NCBI GenBank assembly: GCA_021647835.1
Contig: JAKITY010000003.1
Coordinates: forward strand, 1 to 58,884
Source of the DNA: Flavobacteriaceae bacterium
GTDB lineage: Bacteria; Bacteroidota; Bacteroidia; Flavobacteriales; Flavobacteriaceae
Length of the DNA: 58,884 bases
Direction of reading: 5' to 3'
The notes beneath the pieces are model-generated. The model was not told the DNA's origin. It worked only from the letters and a program-made list of their open reading frames with translations, and did no database searches. Each line of letters begins with the position of its first letter. Within the stretch, counting starts at the first letter, position 1. The position numbers were made by a program, and so were the translations under genes. Positions 35,410-43,749 of the stretch are shown piece after piece.

Positions 35410-36282
35410 ATGGATACCAAAGAAATACTCAAAAAAGTAAGGAAGATAGAGATTAAGACAAAACGCTTGTCTAATCACATCTTTTCTGGCGAATACCACA
35501 GTTCGTTCAAGGGTCGTGGCATGACGTTTTCTGAGGTGCGCCAATACCAATATGGTGATGATATTCGTTCTATAGATTGGAATGTTACGGCACGATATAA
35601 TGAAACTCACATCAAGGTTTTTGAAGAAGAACGAGAATTGACAATGCTTTTGATAGTTGATATTTCCGGTTCAGAATTTTTTGGAACTACACAACAATTT
35701 AAAAAAGATACAATTACCGAAATCGCTGCAACACTAGCATTTTCGGCAACTCAAAACAATGACAAAGTTGGATTGCTATTATTTTCTGATGAAATCGAAC
35801 TTTACATTCCGCCAAAAAAAGGGAAAAGTCATGTATTGAGAATTATCCGAGAATTGGTAGAATTTCATCCAAAAAGTAACAAAACGGATATTGGAAACGC
35901 ATTAAAATACCTTTCAAATGTGATGAAAAAAAAGGCAATTGTTTTTGTCTTGTCCGATTTTATGGATACAGATTATGACCAAACACTCAAAATAGTTGGT
36001 AATAAACATGATGTAACAGGAATTAGAGTCTATGATAGGCACGATGAAGAGATTCCAAATTTAGGAATGCTACCAGTTTTAGATGCTGAAAGTGGCAAAC
36101 GATTTTTGATAAATACGATGTCTAAAAAAGTAAGAAACACTTATAAAGCCAATTATTTACGCTCAGTAGATTATTACCAAACATCATTTAGCAGAAGCGG
36201 TGCAGGAACAATTAGCACACGAATTGATGAAAGTTATGTGAAAAAATTATTAGGATATTTTAAAAATAAAGGAGCAAGATAG
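35410..36282 (+). CDS. DUF58 domain protein (Bat cluster)
   Basis: The 290-residue protein has the DUF58 signature YQYGDDIRSIDWNVTARYNE (near residues 46-65) followed by a VWA-like fold with LIVDISGSEF, where the metal-ion-dependent adhesion site DxSxS is visible as DISGS. It is a cytoplasmic or membrane-associated partner of the MoxR ATPase. One base separates its stop from the TTG that opens the next reading frame. The family is universal in such clusters; the molecular role is not settled. Confidence 0.9.
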   Translation: MDTKEILKKVRKIEIKTKRLSNHIFSGEYHSSFKGRGMTFSEVRQYQYGDDIRSIDWNVTARYNETHIKVFEEERELTMLLIVDISGSEFFGTTQQFKKDTITEIAATLAFSATQNNDKVGLLLFSDEIELYIPPKKGKSHVLRIIRELVEFHPKSNKTDIGNALKYLSNVMKKKAIVFVLSDFMDTDYDQTLKIVGNKHDVTGIRVYDRHDEEIPNLGMLPVLDAESGKRFLINTMSKKVRNTYKANYLRSVDYYQTSFSRSGAGTISTRIDESYVKKLLGYFKNKGAR

Positions 36283-36314
36283 TTTGAAAGTTTTTAATTT
36301 AAATATATGCAACA

Positions 36315-36362
36315 TTAGTTCGAGTGGTTTTTCGACCAAAGGAGAAAAATTGTATCGAGAAC
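36315..36362. repeat. REP-like half element at the 5' end of the batD-like gene
   Basis: TTCGAGTGGTTTTT, an 18-nt interval and GAAAAATTGTATCGAGAA match the left half of the palindrome at 14267-14376 nearly exactly. It lies between the TTG at 36284 and the ATG at 36368 and is in frame with both. Confidence 0.65.
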
Positions 36363-36367
36363 TTTTT

Positions 36368-37273
36368 ATGTTCACGATGCTTTTCTTTTTCTTCGGATTT
36401 TCCTACGCTCAAAATCCCGTTGAAATGGTTGTTGACACAACCAATATCAGAATTGGAGAGCAAATAGAGTATAAAATAATTGTTGATAAGCAAGAAAACG
36501 TATTGTTTCCAAAACTTATTTTAGATAGTTTAAAGAAAGTTGAGGTTGTAAAAGAATTAAAAATTGATACAACAGAAACAAAATACATTAAAAAATATTT
36601 ATTAACGAGTTTCGATAGCGGACGCTATATGATTCCGAAGCAAAAAGTACTTATCAATAATAAAAAACATTTGATAGACTCTTTATTTATTGATGTTGCA
36701 ACTGTTAAAGTTGATACACTCAAGCAAAAATTATACGAAATAAAATCTATCAAGAACCAGCCAATTATTTTTGATGATTATAAAAATTATCTATGGATTG
36801 GATTGGCAATTTTAGCCTTAATTCTTCTATTAATTTGGTACTTCTTTATCAGAAATAAAAAAGAAAAAATACCATTAGAAGAGCGAATTCCTCCTTATGA
36901 ATTGGCAATGCAACGCTTGGGAGAATTAGACAAGAAACAATTATGGCAACACGATAAAGTTAAGCAATATTATGTTGAATTGACTGATATTGTTCGATCA
37001 TATATTGAGCGAGAATTAAAAATTCCTGCATTAGAATCTACAACAGACGAATTGATTGAATCAATCACAGATTTTAAGAAAATAGGAAGTTTAGATTTGC
37101 CAAAACAAACAATTAAAAACCTTCAAAAACTATTGCAAGAGGCTGATTTGGTAAAATTTGCCAAATTCAAACCAGTAAAAGAAGATATTGAAGGGCATAG
37201 AGTTGATACAGAGAACATAATCAATAATTTGAAACCAAAACAAACAGAGAAAGAAGATGAAGTTGTGGAATAA
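36368..37273 (+). CDS. Bat-cluster membrane protein (BatD/DUF4381-like)
   Basis: The product has a signal-like N-terminus (MFTMLFFFFGFSYAQ), a beta-sandwich extracytoplasmic domain (about 20-150), one transmembrane segment (ILALILLLIWYFFI) and a cytoplasmic helical tail. From the upstream TTG at 36284 it would be 329 residues; I prefer the ATG at 36368 (301 residues) because the intervening codons are a REP-like repeat. The original start may have been destroyed or displaced by that repeat. It lies between DUF58 and batA, where flavobacterial clusters carry such a protein. Confidence 0.75.
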   Translation: MFTMLFFFFGFSYAQNPVEMVVDTTNIRIGEQIEYKIIVDKQENVLFPKLILDSLKKVEVVKELKIDTTETKYIKKYLLTSFDSGRYMIPKQKVLINNKKHLIDSLFIDVATVKVDTLKQKLYEIKSIKNQPIIFDDYKNYLWIGLAILALILLLIWYFFIRNKKEKIPLEERIPPYELAMQRLGELDKKQLWQHDKVKQYYVELTDIVRSYIERELKIPALESTTDELIESITDFKKIGSLDLPKQTIKNLQKLLQEADLVKFAKFKPVKEDIEGHRVDTENIINNLKPKQTEKEDEVVE

Positions 37274-37274
37274 C

Positions 37275-38258
37275 ATGGAGTTTACAAACCCAGAGTTTTT
37301 GTGGTTATTAGGAGTCGTTCCTTTACTCGCAATTTGGTATTTCTTGATGCGTAGAAAAGACAGCGCAACATTGACTTTGTCGAGTACAATATCGTTTAAA
37401 CCATCAATTTTATCACGTTTAAAACCATTATTAAATATTTTAAGATTATTGACGATTTCGGCATTAATAATTGCATTAGCAAGACCTAGAAATATTGAAG
37501 TTAGCACCAAAACAAACACAAATAGAGGAATTGATATCGTTATGGCAATAGATGTTTCGGCAAGTATGTTGGCAAAAGATTTAAAGCCAAATCGATTAGA
37601 AGCATTAAAAAAAGTAGCAATAGATTTTGTAAGCAAACGTCCGAATGACAGAATAGGAATTGTTGTTTATGCAGGTGAAAGTTTTACACAAACACCAATC
37701 ACAAGTGACAAGCGAATTGTAAAAAACACGATTCGTAAGATTACTTGGGGTCAAATGGATGGCGGAACAGCCATTGGAATGGGACTTGGATCAGCAGTAA
37801 ATAGATTGAAAGACAGTAAAGCAAAAAGTAAAATCATTATTTTATTGACTGATGGTGTGAACAATACAGGATTTGTAGATCCAAAAACAGCAACAGAACT
37901 TGCTAAAGAATTAGGAATTAAAACCTATACAATCGGAATTGGAACAAATGGAATGGCGCCTTTTCCTGTAGCGAAAGATATGAGCGGAAAGTTGATTTTC
38001 CAAAATTCAAAAGTTGAAATTGATGAAGAACTGCTAAAATATATCGCCAAAGAAACAGGCGGAAAATATTTTAGAGCGACTAACAATACAAGCTTAAAAG
38101 CAATTTATGCTGAAATAAATAAATTAGAAAAAACAGAAATAGAAGAATATAAATATTATAATTACGAAGAAAAATACCGTTCATTAGTCTTTCTCGCAGG
38201 GTTTTTATTACTGCTCGAAATGTTATTGAAGTTTACGGTGTTTAGGAGTTTTGTGTAA
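37275..38258 (+). CDS. batA: BatA, von Willebrand factor A domain membrane protein
   Basis: The product has an N-terminal pair of hydrophobic segments (about residues 5-25 and 50-70), a VWA domain with MIDAS motif DVSASMLA (near residue 90) and the later Thr and Asp metal positions (TDGVNNTGF), and a C-terminal transmembrane helix. I use the ATG at 37275, one base after the previous stop; an in-frame ATG at 37257 would overlap it. Bat proteins were linked to aerotolerance in Bacteroides fragilis; the mechanism is not clear. Confidence 0.92.
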   Translation: MEFTNPEFLWLLGVVPLLAIWYFLMRRKDSATLTLSSTISFKPSILSRLKPLLNILRLLTISALIIALARPRNIEVSTKTNTNRGIDIVMAIDVSASMLAKDLKPNRLEALKKVAIDFVSKRPNDRIGIVVYAGESFTQTPITSDKRIVKNTIRKITWGQMDGGTAIGMGLGSAVNRLKDSKAKSKIIILLTDGVNNTGFVDPKTATELAKELGIKTYTIGIGTNGMAPFPVAKDMSGKLIFQNSKVEIDEELLKYIAKETGGKYFRATNNTSLKAIYAEINKLEKTEIEEYKYYNYEEKYRSLVFLAGFLLLLEMLLKFTVFRSFV

Positions 38259-38280
38259 AAGGATATTAAAAAAACGTAAT

Positions 38281-38334
38281 GTTATTCCTGCAAAGGCAGG
38301 AATCTATATAGATTTCTGCCTTTGCAGGAATAAC
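38281..38334. repeat. long near-perfect palindrome between batA and batB
   Basis: The arms gttattcctgcaaaggcagg (continuing aatctata) and their reverse complement run head to head with no real loop; I find one mismatch in 27 pairs. The sequence resembles an AT-rich form of the widespread gtcattcccgcgaaagcggg palindrome. Nothing else is in the 136-nt batA-batB gap. Confidence 0.8.
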
Positions 38335-38394
38335 AAAAAGGAAATAATTTAAAAACAAATAAACACCTAAGAGATTAAACAATTCCGCAACCTT

Positions 38395-39429
38395 ATGTAC
38401 CAAATAGAAGAACCGACATACTTTATTTATTTACTACTGATTCCAGTGTTATTTACTGTATTTCTATTGGTTTTTTGGTGGAAAAAGAGAACTCAAAAGA
38501 AGTTTGCAACAGAAGAATTATTAAAGAAATTAAGCCCAGAAAAATCAATATTTAAACCGATTTTAAAAATGATTATTTTTTTAATAGGACTTGCATTTTT
38601 AATAGTTTCACTTGCCAATCCTAAAATGGGAACAAAGATAGAAACTGTAAAGCGTCAAGGAGTTGATATTGTTTTTGCATTAGACGTTTCTAAGAGCATG
38701 CTGGCTGAAGATATTGCACCAAATAGATTGGAAAAAGCCAAACAAATCATCTCCAAAATTATTGACAAACTAGGAAGTGATAGAATAGGAATTATAATTT
38801 ATGCAGGAAACGCGTATCCATTATTGCCAATAACAACAGATCATGGAGCCGCAAAAATGTTTCTACAATCTGCAAATCCGAATATGGTTTCGAGTCAAGG
38901 AACAGCCATCAATGAAGCCATAAAACTAGCAAGTACTTATTATGACAATGATGAGCAAACAAATCGTTTTTTGTTTATTATTTCTGATGGTGAAGATCAC
39001 CAAGAAGATGCTTCAAGTGCCATATCACAAGCAGCAAATGATGGAATCAAAACTTTTACGATTGGAATTGGAACCGAAAAAGGAGGTCCTATTCCATTAA
39101 AAGACAGGCGTGGCGTTTTGCAAGGCTACAAAAAAGATAGTAAGGGCGAAGTTGTAATTACCAAAATGAATGTAAACACACTTAAAAATATTGCTGACGG
39201 CGGAAAAGGAAAATATATTTTAGGAAATAAAACTCAGCAAACAGTTGATTTTGTTGAAAAATTATTAGTAAAAGCAGAAAAAAGTGAGTTTGAAAGCACA
39301 CAATTATCAGATTATAAAGATCAGTTTCAATGGTTTGTAGGATTCGGATTGTTATTTTTAATTATTGATGCTTTCATGTTTGAAAAGAAAACCAAATGGA
39401 TTCAAAAATTAAATCTGTTTAATAAATGA
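38395..39429 (+). CDS. batB: BatB, von Willebrand factor A domain membrane protein
   Basis: This 344-residue paralogue of BatA has the same plan: hydrophobic segments at about 12-30 and 60-78, a VWA domain with DVSKSMLAEDIAPNRLEKAK (MIDAS) and SDGEDHQED metal motif, and a C-terminal membrane helix. Its last four bases overlap the batC start (ATGA). It should form a complex with BatA and BatC at the inner membrane. Confidence 0.93.
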   Translation: MYQIEEPTYFIYLLLIPVLFTVFLLVFWWKKRTQKKFATEELLKKLSPEKSIFKPILKMIIFLIGLAFLIVSLANPKMGTKIETVKRQGVDIVFALDVSKSMLAEDIAPNRLEKAKQIISKIIDKLGSDRIGIIIYAGNAYPLLPITTDHGAAKMFLQSANPNMVSSQGTAINEAIKLASTYYDNDEQTNRFLFIISDGEDHQEDASSAISQAANDGIKTFTIGIGTEKGGPIPLKDRRGVLQGYKKDSKGEVVITKMNVNTLKNIADGGKGKYILGNKTQQTVDFVEKLLVKAEKSEFESTQLSDYKDQFQWFVGFGLLFLIIDAFMFEKKTKWIQKLNLFNK

Positions 39430-40193
39430 GAAAAATAGTATTCATATTATTCTTTTTACCGTTGAGTCTTTTTGCTCAGCAAGATAAGGTTGCACTCGAA
39501 AAAGAGGCAAGACAATTAGTGCGTGAAGGAAATGAACTTTACAATCAATTAAAATTTGCTGATGCAGAGGTAAAATATAAAAAAGCATTAGAAAAAAATC
39601 CTGATTATGAAATTGCAAAATACAATTTAGGAAATGCATTATCACAACAAAATAGAACAAAGGAAGCGATAAAAGAATATGAATTGGTTGCCAAGACAAC
39701 TAAAGATAATTTTACAAGAGCATCATCAATGCATAATATTGGGAATGCACATTATCAAGATAAAGACTATCAAAAAGCTGTTGATTCTTATAAACATTCG
39801 TTGAGAGCAAATCCAGAAGATGATGAAACGCGTTACAATTTAGCATTGGCACAAGAAATGTTAAAAAACCAAGAGCAAAACGAAGATAAAGATAAGGACA
39901 AAAAAGATAATAAAGACGACAAGAATAAGGATAAAGATAAGAAGGACGATAAAAAAGAAGGAGACGACAAGAAAGATGAGGATAAAAAGAATGATAAAAA
40001 GAATGATAAAAGTGATCCCAACAAAGATAAAAAAGACGACAAGAAAGAACAAAAACCCCAACAAGGAAAATTATCTCCTCAACAGGTTAAGCAGTTGTTA
40101 GATGCAATGAATAATGAAGAGCAAAAGACTCAGAAAAAGATGAATGCGAAGAAAGAGAGAGGCAAAAAAATAAAACAAGAAAAAGATTGGTAA
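39426..40193 (+). CDS. batC: BatC, tetratricopeptide protein with Lys/Asp-rich tail
   Basis: The 255-residue protein has a signal peptide (to LFAQ, residue 17), TPR units (about 24-145) and a very unusual low-complexity tail (about 150-225) built of DKDKK/DDKK/NDKK units. The tail is a polyampholyte and probably disordered. It overlaps batB by four bases and is followed nine bases later by batD. BatC is thought to organise the Bat complex in the periplasm. Confidence 0.9.
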   Translation: MRKIVFILFFLPLSLFAQQDKVALEKEARQLVREGNELYNQLKFADAEVKYKKALEKNPDYEIAKYNLGNALSQQNRTKEAIKEYELVAKTTKDNFTRASSMHNIGNAHYQDKDYQKAVDSYKHSLRANPEDDETRYNLALAQEMLKNQEQNEDKDKDKKDNKDDKNKDKDKKDDKKEGDDKKDEDKKNDKKNDKSDPNKDKKDDKKEQKPQQGKLSPQQVKQLLDAMNNEEQKTQKKMNAKKERGKKIKQEKDW

Positions 40194-40202
40194 ATTTGTA
40201 AT

Positions 40203-41963
40203 ATGAGTTTTAAAAACACTTATATATTATTTTTTATACTGTTTACAGTAGTTTCAATATCAGCACAAGACGCTAAATTGACAACGACTGTGAGCAAAGA
40301 TAAGTTAGGCGTAAATCAGAGACTTCGCATTGAATTTTCAGTAAACAAACAAGGTGCAGATAATTTTGAACCGCCAAGTTTTAAGAATTTTGACATCGTT
40401 GGTGGTCCAAGTTCTTCAATCAATCAATCTTGGGTAAACGGCAAGGTTTCATATTCTCAAGCCTATATTTATATCATTAAGCCAAAAAAAGTTGGAATCT
40501 TTACAATTCCCTCAGCATCAATAGAATATAATGGTAATAAATTGCATTCTAATGTTTTGCAAGTTACCGTAGTTAAGGCATCAGAAGTGCCAAAAGACCC
40601 AAACGACCCATCATATATTGCGAGTCAAAATGTATTATTAACTACTGAAATTTCAAAAACGAGTCCGTATGTTGGTGAAGGAATATATGTAGTTTACAAG
40701 TTATTATTTAGTAAAAAAATAGGGTTGAGCGATTGGCGGATGAATGAGATTCCGCAATACAATGGTTTTTGGAATCAAGATATAAAGGTAAAAAGAGTAG
40801 ATGTAAAAAACATAACTTATAAAGGTGAAAAATACCGTTCTATCATCTTAAAAAAAGCTTTATTGATTCCTCAAAAATCAGGAAAATTGACTATTGATCC
40901 AATTGATATGAGTATTTCGGTAAATGTTCCTACGGGAAGAGGAGATTTTTTTGGAAATGCCATTACACGAAGAGTAAACTATTCAACTTCATCAGCAAGA
41001 AGAACTGTACAAGTCAAAAATTTACCAATTGATGATAAACCTGAAGGTTTTACAGGTGCAGTTGGAGAGTTTGACTTTATAGTAACAACATCAAAAGATA
41101 TTTTACGCGCCAATGAAACAACTCAAATAAATGTTGAGGTAAATGGTCAAGGAAATTTGAAATTATTTGAAATTCCGAAGTTAACAACACCAAGTGAATT
41201 GGAAGTTTATACACCAGAACATACAGAAAATGTGCGAACAAATTCGAGAGGTTTGTCAGGAAAAATTTCAGACAATTATACCGTTGTTCCAGAATATAAA
41301 GGAAAGTACAAAATCCCGGAAGTTTCGTTTTCTTATTTCAACCCGAAGGAGGAAAAATATGTTACGATAGTTTCTGATGCTTTAATTATTGATGTGATTG
41401 GCGGCAAGACCTTACCAAATCAAAAAAATACAACGTCAAAACAAACAGTTGTATCGGCAACAAATAACTTTAGATATATAGAGCATAAAACAACTTTTGA
41501 ACCAATAAAAAAGGATGATTTTTTCAAATCAAATTTGTTTTATATATTGTTGTTTTTACCGTTTTTAGCCATTCCTTTAGGAATATTTATTGGAAAGAAA
41601 AAAGCCAAAAGAGATGGAGATATTGTTGGTAATAGATTGCGAAAAGCTGATAGATTGGCAAAGAAATACTTATCACAAGCCAAGAAACAATTAGGTAAGA
41701 AAGAAGCGTTTTATATCGCTTTAGAAAAAGCATTGCATAACTTCTTAAAAGCCAAATTGAATATAGAAACGAGTGACATCAGTAAAGAAAAAATTACCAG
41801 TATTTTAGAAGACAGAAAGGTTGATGTTACTACAATTAAAGAGTTTATAGAGGTGTTAAATGATTGTGATTTTGCGCGTTATACACCAGCGACCAATGTG
41901 ATGATGCAACAAGAATTTGACAAAGCAAAAATGGTAATTACTAAAATTGATAAGCAGATTTAG
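40203..41963 (+). CDS. batD: BatD, large exported membrane protein
   Basis: The 586-residue protein has a signal peptide (to SISAQ), several Ig-like beta domains (about 25-430), one transmembrane segment (LFYILLFLPFLAIPLGIFI, about 446-464) and a cytoplasmic helical tail. This is the BatD (oxygen tolerance) family. Its stop is immediately followed by the batE ATG. Confidence 0.92.
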   Translation: MSFKNTYILFFILFTVVSISAQDAKLTTTVSKDKLGVNQRLRIEFSVNKQGADNFEPPSFKNFDIVGGPSSSINQSWVNGKVSYSQAYIYIIKPKKVGIFTIPSASIEYNGNKLHSNVLQVTVVKASEVPKDPNDPSYIASQNVLLTTEISKTSPYVGEGIYVVYKLLFSKKIGLSDWRMNEIPQYNGFWNQDIKVKRVDVKNITYKGEKYRSIILKKALLIPQKSGKLTIDPIDMSISVNVPTGRGDFFGNAITRRVNYSTSSARRTVQVKNLPIDDKPEGFTGAVGEFDFIVTTSKDILRANETTQINVEVNGQGNLKLFEIPKLTTPSELEVYTPEHTENVRTNSRGLSGKISDNYTVVPEYKGKYKIPEVSFSYFNPKEEKYVTIVSDALIIDVIGGKTLPNQKNTTSKQTVVSATNNFRYIEHKTTFEPIKKDDFFKSNLFYILLFLPFLAIPLGIFIGKKKAKRDGDIVGNRLRKADRLAKKYLSQAKKQLGKKEAFYIALEKALHNFLKAKLNIETSDISKEKITSILEDRKVDVTTIKEFIEVLNDCDFARYTPATNVMMQQEFDKAKMVITKIDKQI

Positions 41964-42716
41964 ATGAAAAAAATAGTTGTCATATTTGTATTGATTTTTT
42001 CTACCTTCGGATATTCTCAAACTGCCGATAATTTATTTACAGATGCTAATGAATTATATAAAAACGGAAAATATATTGAAGCCATTGAAGTCTATAAAAA
42101 AATTGAAGATTTAGGCGTACATTCTGATGAATTATACTTTAACTTAGGAAACAGTTACTATAAGTTAAACAAGGTTGCGCCATCAATTCTTAATTACGAA
42201 AAAGCATTGAAAATAAACCCTTCAAATGCTGATGTGTTGATGAATTTAACCTTTGCAAAACGTATGAAAATAGATGCAATTGAAGTAATGCCAAAGACTA
42301 TTTTTCAGAAATTCTCAGAGAATTTTATTTACAAACTCACCTATAATTCTTGGGCTTGGATTGCTGTAATCTTATCTTTTTTAGGAGCAATTTTATTTTT
42401 GTTATATCATTTTTCGTATTCATCTGGAAAGAAACTATTATATTTCAATACAAGTATTTTAAGTGCTTTATTACTAATTTTTGCAGTTGTTTTTGCGTAT
42501 AAATCATACAACTACAAAGTTAATACCAAAACAGCGATTATTTTTAAGCAATCTACCGAAATCAAGAATGCACCAACATTAAATAGTGATACTGTTTTTG
42601 AATTGCACGAAGGCACCAAAGTACAGGTTTTAGATGCTATTGATGATTGGAGAAAAATCAAACTTGCTGATGGAAAAATTGGTTGGATTGTTGCTGATGA
42701 TATGAAAGAGATTTAG
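41964..42716 (+). CDS. batE: BatE, TPR and SH3 domain protein
   Basis: The 250-residue protein has a signal peptide (to FGYSQ), two or three TPRs (about 25-95), two transmembrane segments (about 133-152 and 165-182) and a C-terminal bacterial SH3 domain (about 190-250, ending WRKIKLADGKIGWI). It ends the Bat operon; the stop overlaps the stop of the convergent DHH-like gene by four bases. Confidence 0.92.
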   Translation: MKKIVVIFVLIFSTFGYSQTADNLFTDANELYKNGKYIEAIEVYKKIEDLGVHSDELYFNLGNSYYKLNKVAPSILNYEKALKINPSNADVLMNLTFAKRMKIDAIEVMPKTIFQKFSENFIYKLTYNSWAWIAVILSFLGAILFLLYHFSYSSGKKLLYFNTSILSALLLIFAVVFAYKSYNYKVNTKTAIIFKQSTEIKNAPTLNSDTVFELHEGTKVQVLDAIDDWRKIKLADGKIGWIVADDMKEI

Positions 42717-43705
42717 TCTTTTTGATAAAAAGTACAACTAAAACTGTCTTCTCTACTTTCCGTTCTTACAAAAGCGTACGAAAACACTTTTCTACTATCA
42801 ATAGTATTAAATTCAATCAATTCTTGTTGTTGTTTTTTATTTAAAGATAACCTTTTGGTAATGCCTTTATAAGTTTTAAACTCACAATCAATATTAAAGA
42901 TTTCAATGTTTGAGAGTTGTGATATAAACTTAAAATAACGTTTAGCGTGTACTTTTAAGAAACCATTTACAGAAGTTAATTCTGTAATTCCTCCATCAGA
43001 ACTATCACATAAAAATGGTTTGTGTTGTAACAAATCTTTAATGGTTTTTTTGATTTCAGATGCTTTTTTAGCATCCAAACTATCTAAATAATCTTTAAGT
43101 TTTAAGGTTGTTTTTCCATTATTTGAAAGTTCAATAAGCCATTTCCACCAATTTGTTGCATTGTCAACATAACGACTATCTACGGTTGTTTTCATCGTGT
43201 CATCAGCGCGTAAAATAAGGTCGATAAATGATAAGGTATTAGAAGATTTTTCTAAATCTAAGTCATCAAAATCAACAATGCCGTTGTTGGTGTTTTTTAC
43301 CAACAATTCACTCAAATCAAAACCTTCTTTTTCCAGCAAAGCAATAATAAAATGGACCGTTCCAAAAGGATATTTTGTTTTATACGAACTATTAGGCAAA
43401 TGAAAATGTGGACTTAACAAGTTCGGATTTATTTTATTCTGATTTTTTTTCAGAATAGCGTGATGCTTTTCGTTTACTGAAATAATATGTTGATCAATGC
43501 AAACAATCTTTGGATTTGCGACAAACATATCTACAAAACAAATTTCTTCAAAATTTGTAAAACCCTTTTGAATCCATATCGTTTCTGCACTATTTGTAAA
43601 ACCAACAACAGTGCAGTTCAAGTATTTTTTGAGCAGTAAACCACTAATAATTCCGTCTAAATCAGAATTGATAAGAATAGGTTTGTTTTTTAGTTTTTCT
43701 AGCAT
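42713..43705 (-). CDS. DHH-superfamily phosphoesterase-like protein
   Basis: I recognise DHH-family features in this 330-residue protein. Motif I is NSDLDGIISGLLL (D15, D17, G18, S21), comparable to DxDG of RecJ/NrnA. Motif II is probably FVDMF (D59). Motif III, normally DHH, is CIDQHI (D71-Q-H73). An FGTVHFIIALL helix and an Asp-rich DLILRADD follow. The C-terminal 100 residues do not resemble DHHA1. It is 44 nt downstream of a cytosine methyltransferase on the same strand, so it may be its partner effector, perhaps a nuclease or nucleotide phosphodiesterase. Function is not established. Confidence 0.6.
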   Translation of the reverse strand: MLEKLKNKPILINSDLDGIISGLLLKKYLNCTVVGFTNSAETIWIQKGFTNFEEICFVDMFVANPKIVCIDQHIISVNEKHHAILKKNQNKINPNLLSPHFHLPNSSYKTKYPFGTVHFIIALLEKEGFDLSELLVKNTNNGIVDFDDLDLEKSSNTLSFIDLILRADDTMKTTVDSRYVDNATNWWKWLIELSNNGKTTLKLKDYLDSLDAKKASEIKKTIKDLLQHKPFLCDSSDGGITELTSVNGFLKVHAKRYFKFISQLSNIEIFNIDCEFKTYKGITKRLSLNKKQQQELIEFNTIDSRKVFSYAFVRTESREDSFSCTFYQKD

Positions 43706-43749
43706 TTATTAAAATTTAAGTGATTGTATGACTCAAAGTCATACTATCA

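Noticed and set aside
39833-40064. Two minus-strand open frames rich in Leu/Ser/Phe or Ile/Val
   Set aside because: They are the antisense of the Lys/Asp-rich batC tail and owe their length to its biased codons.
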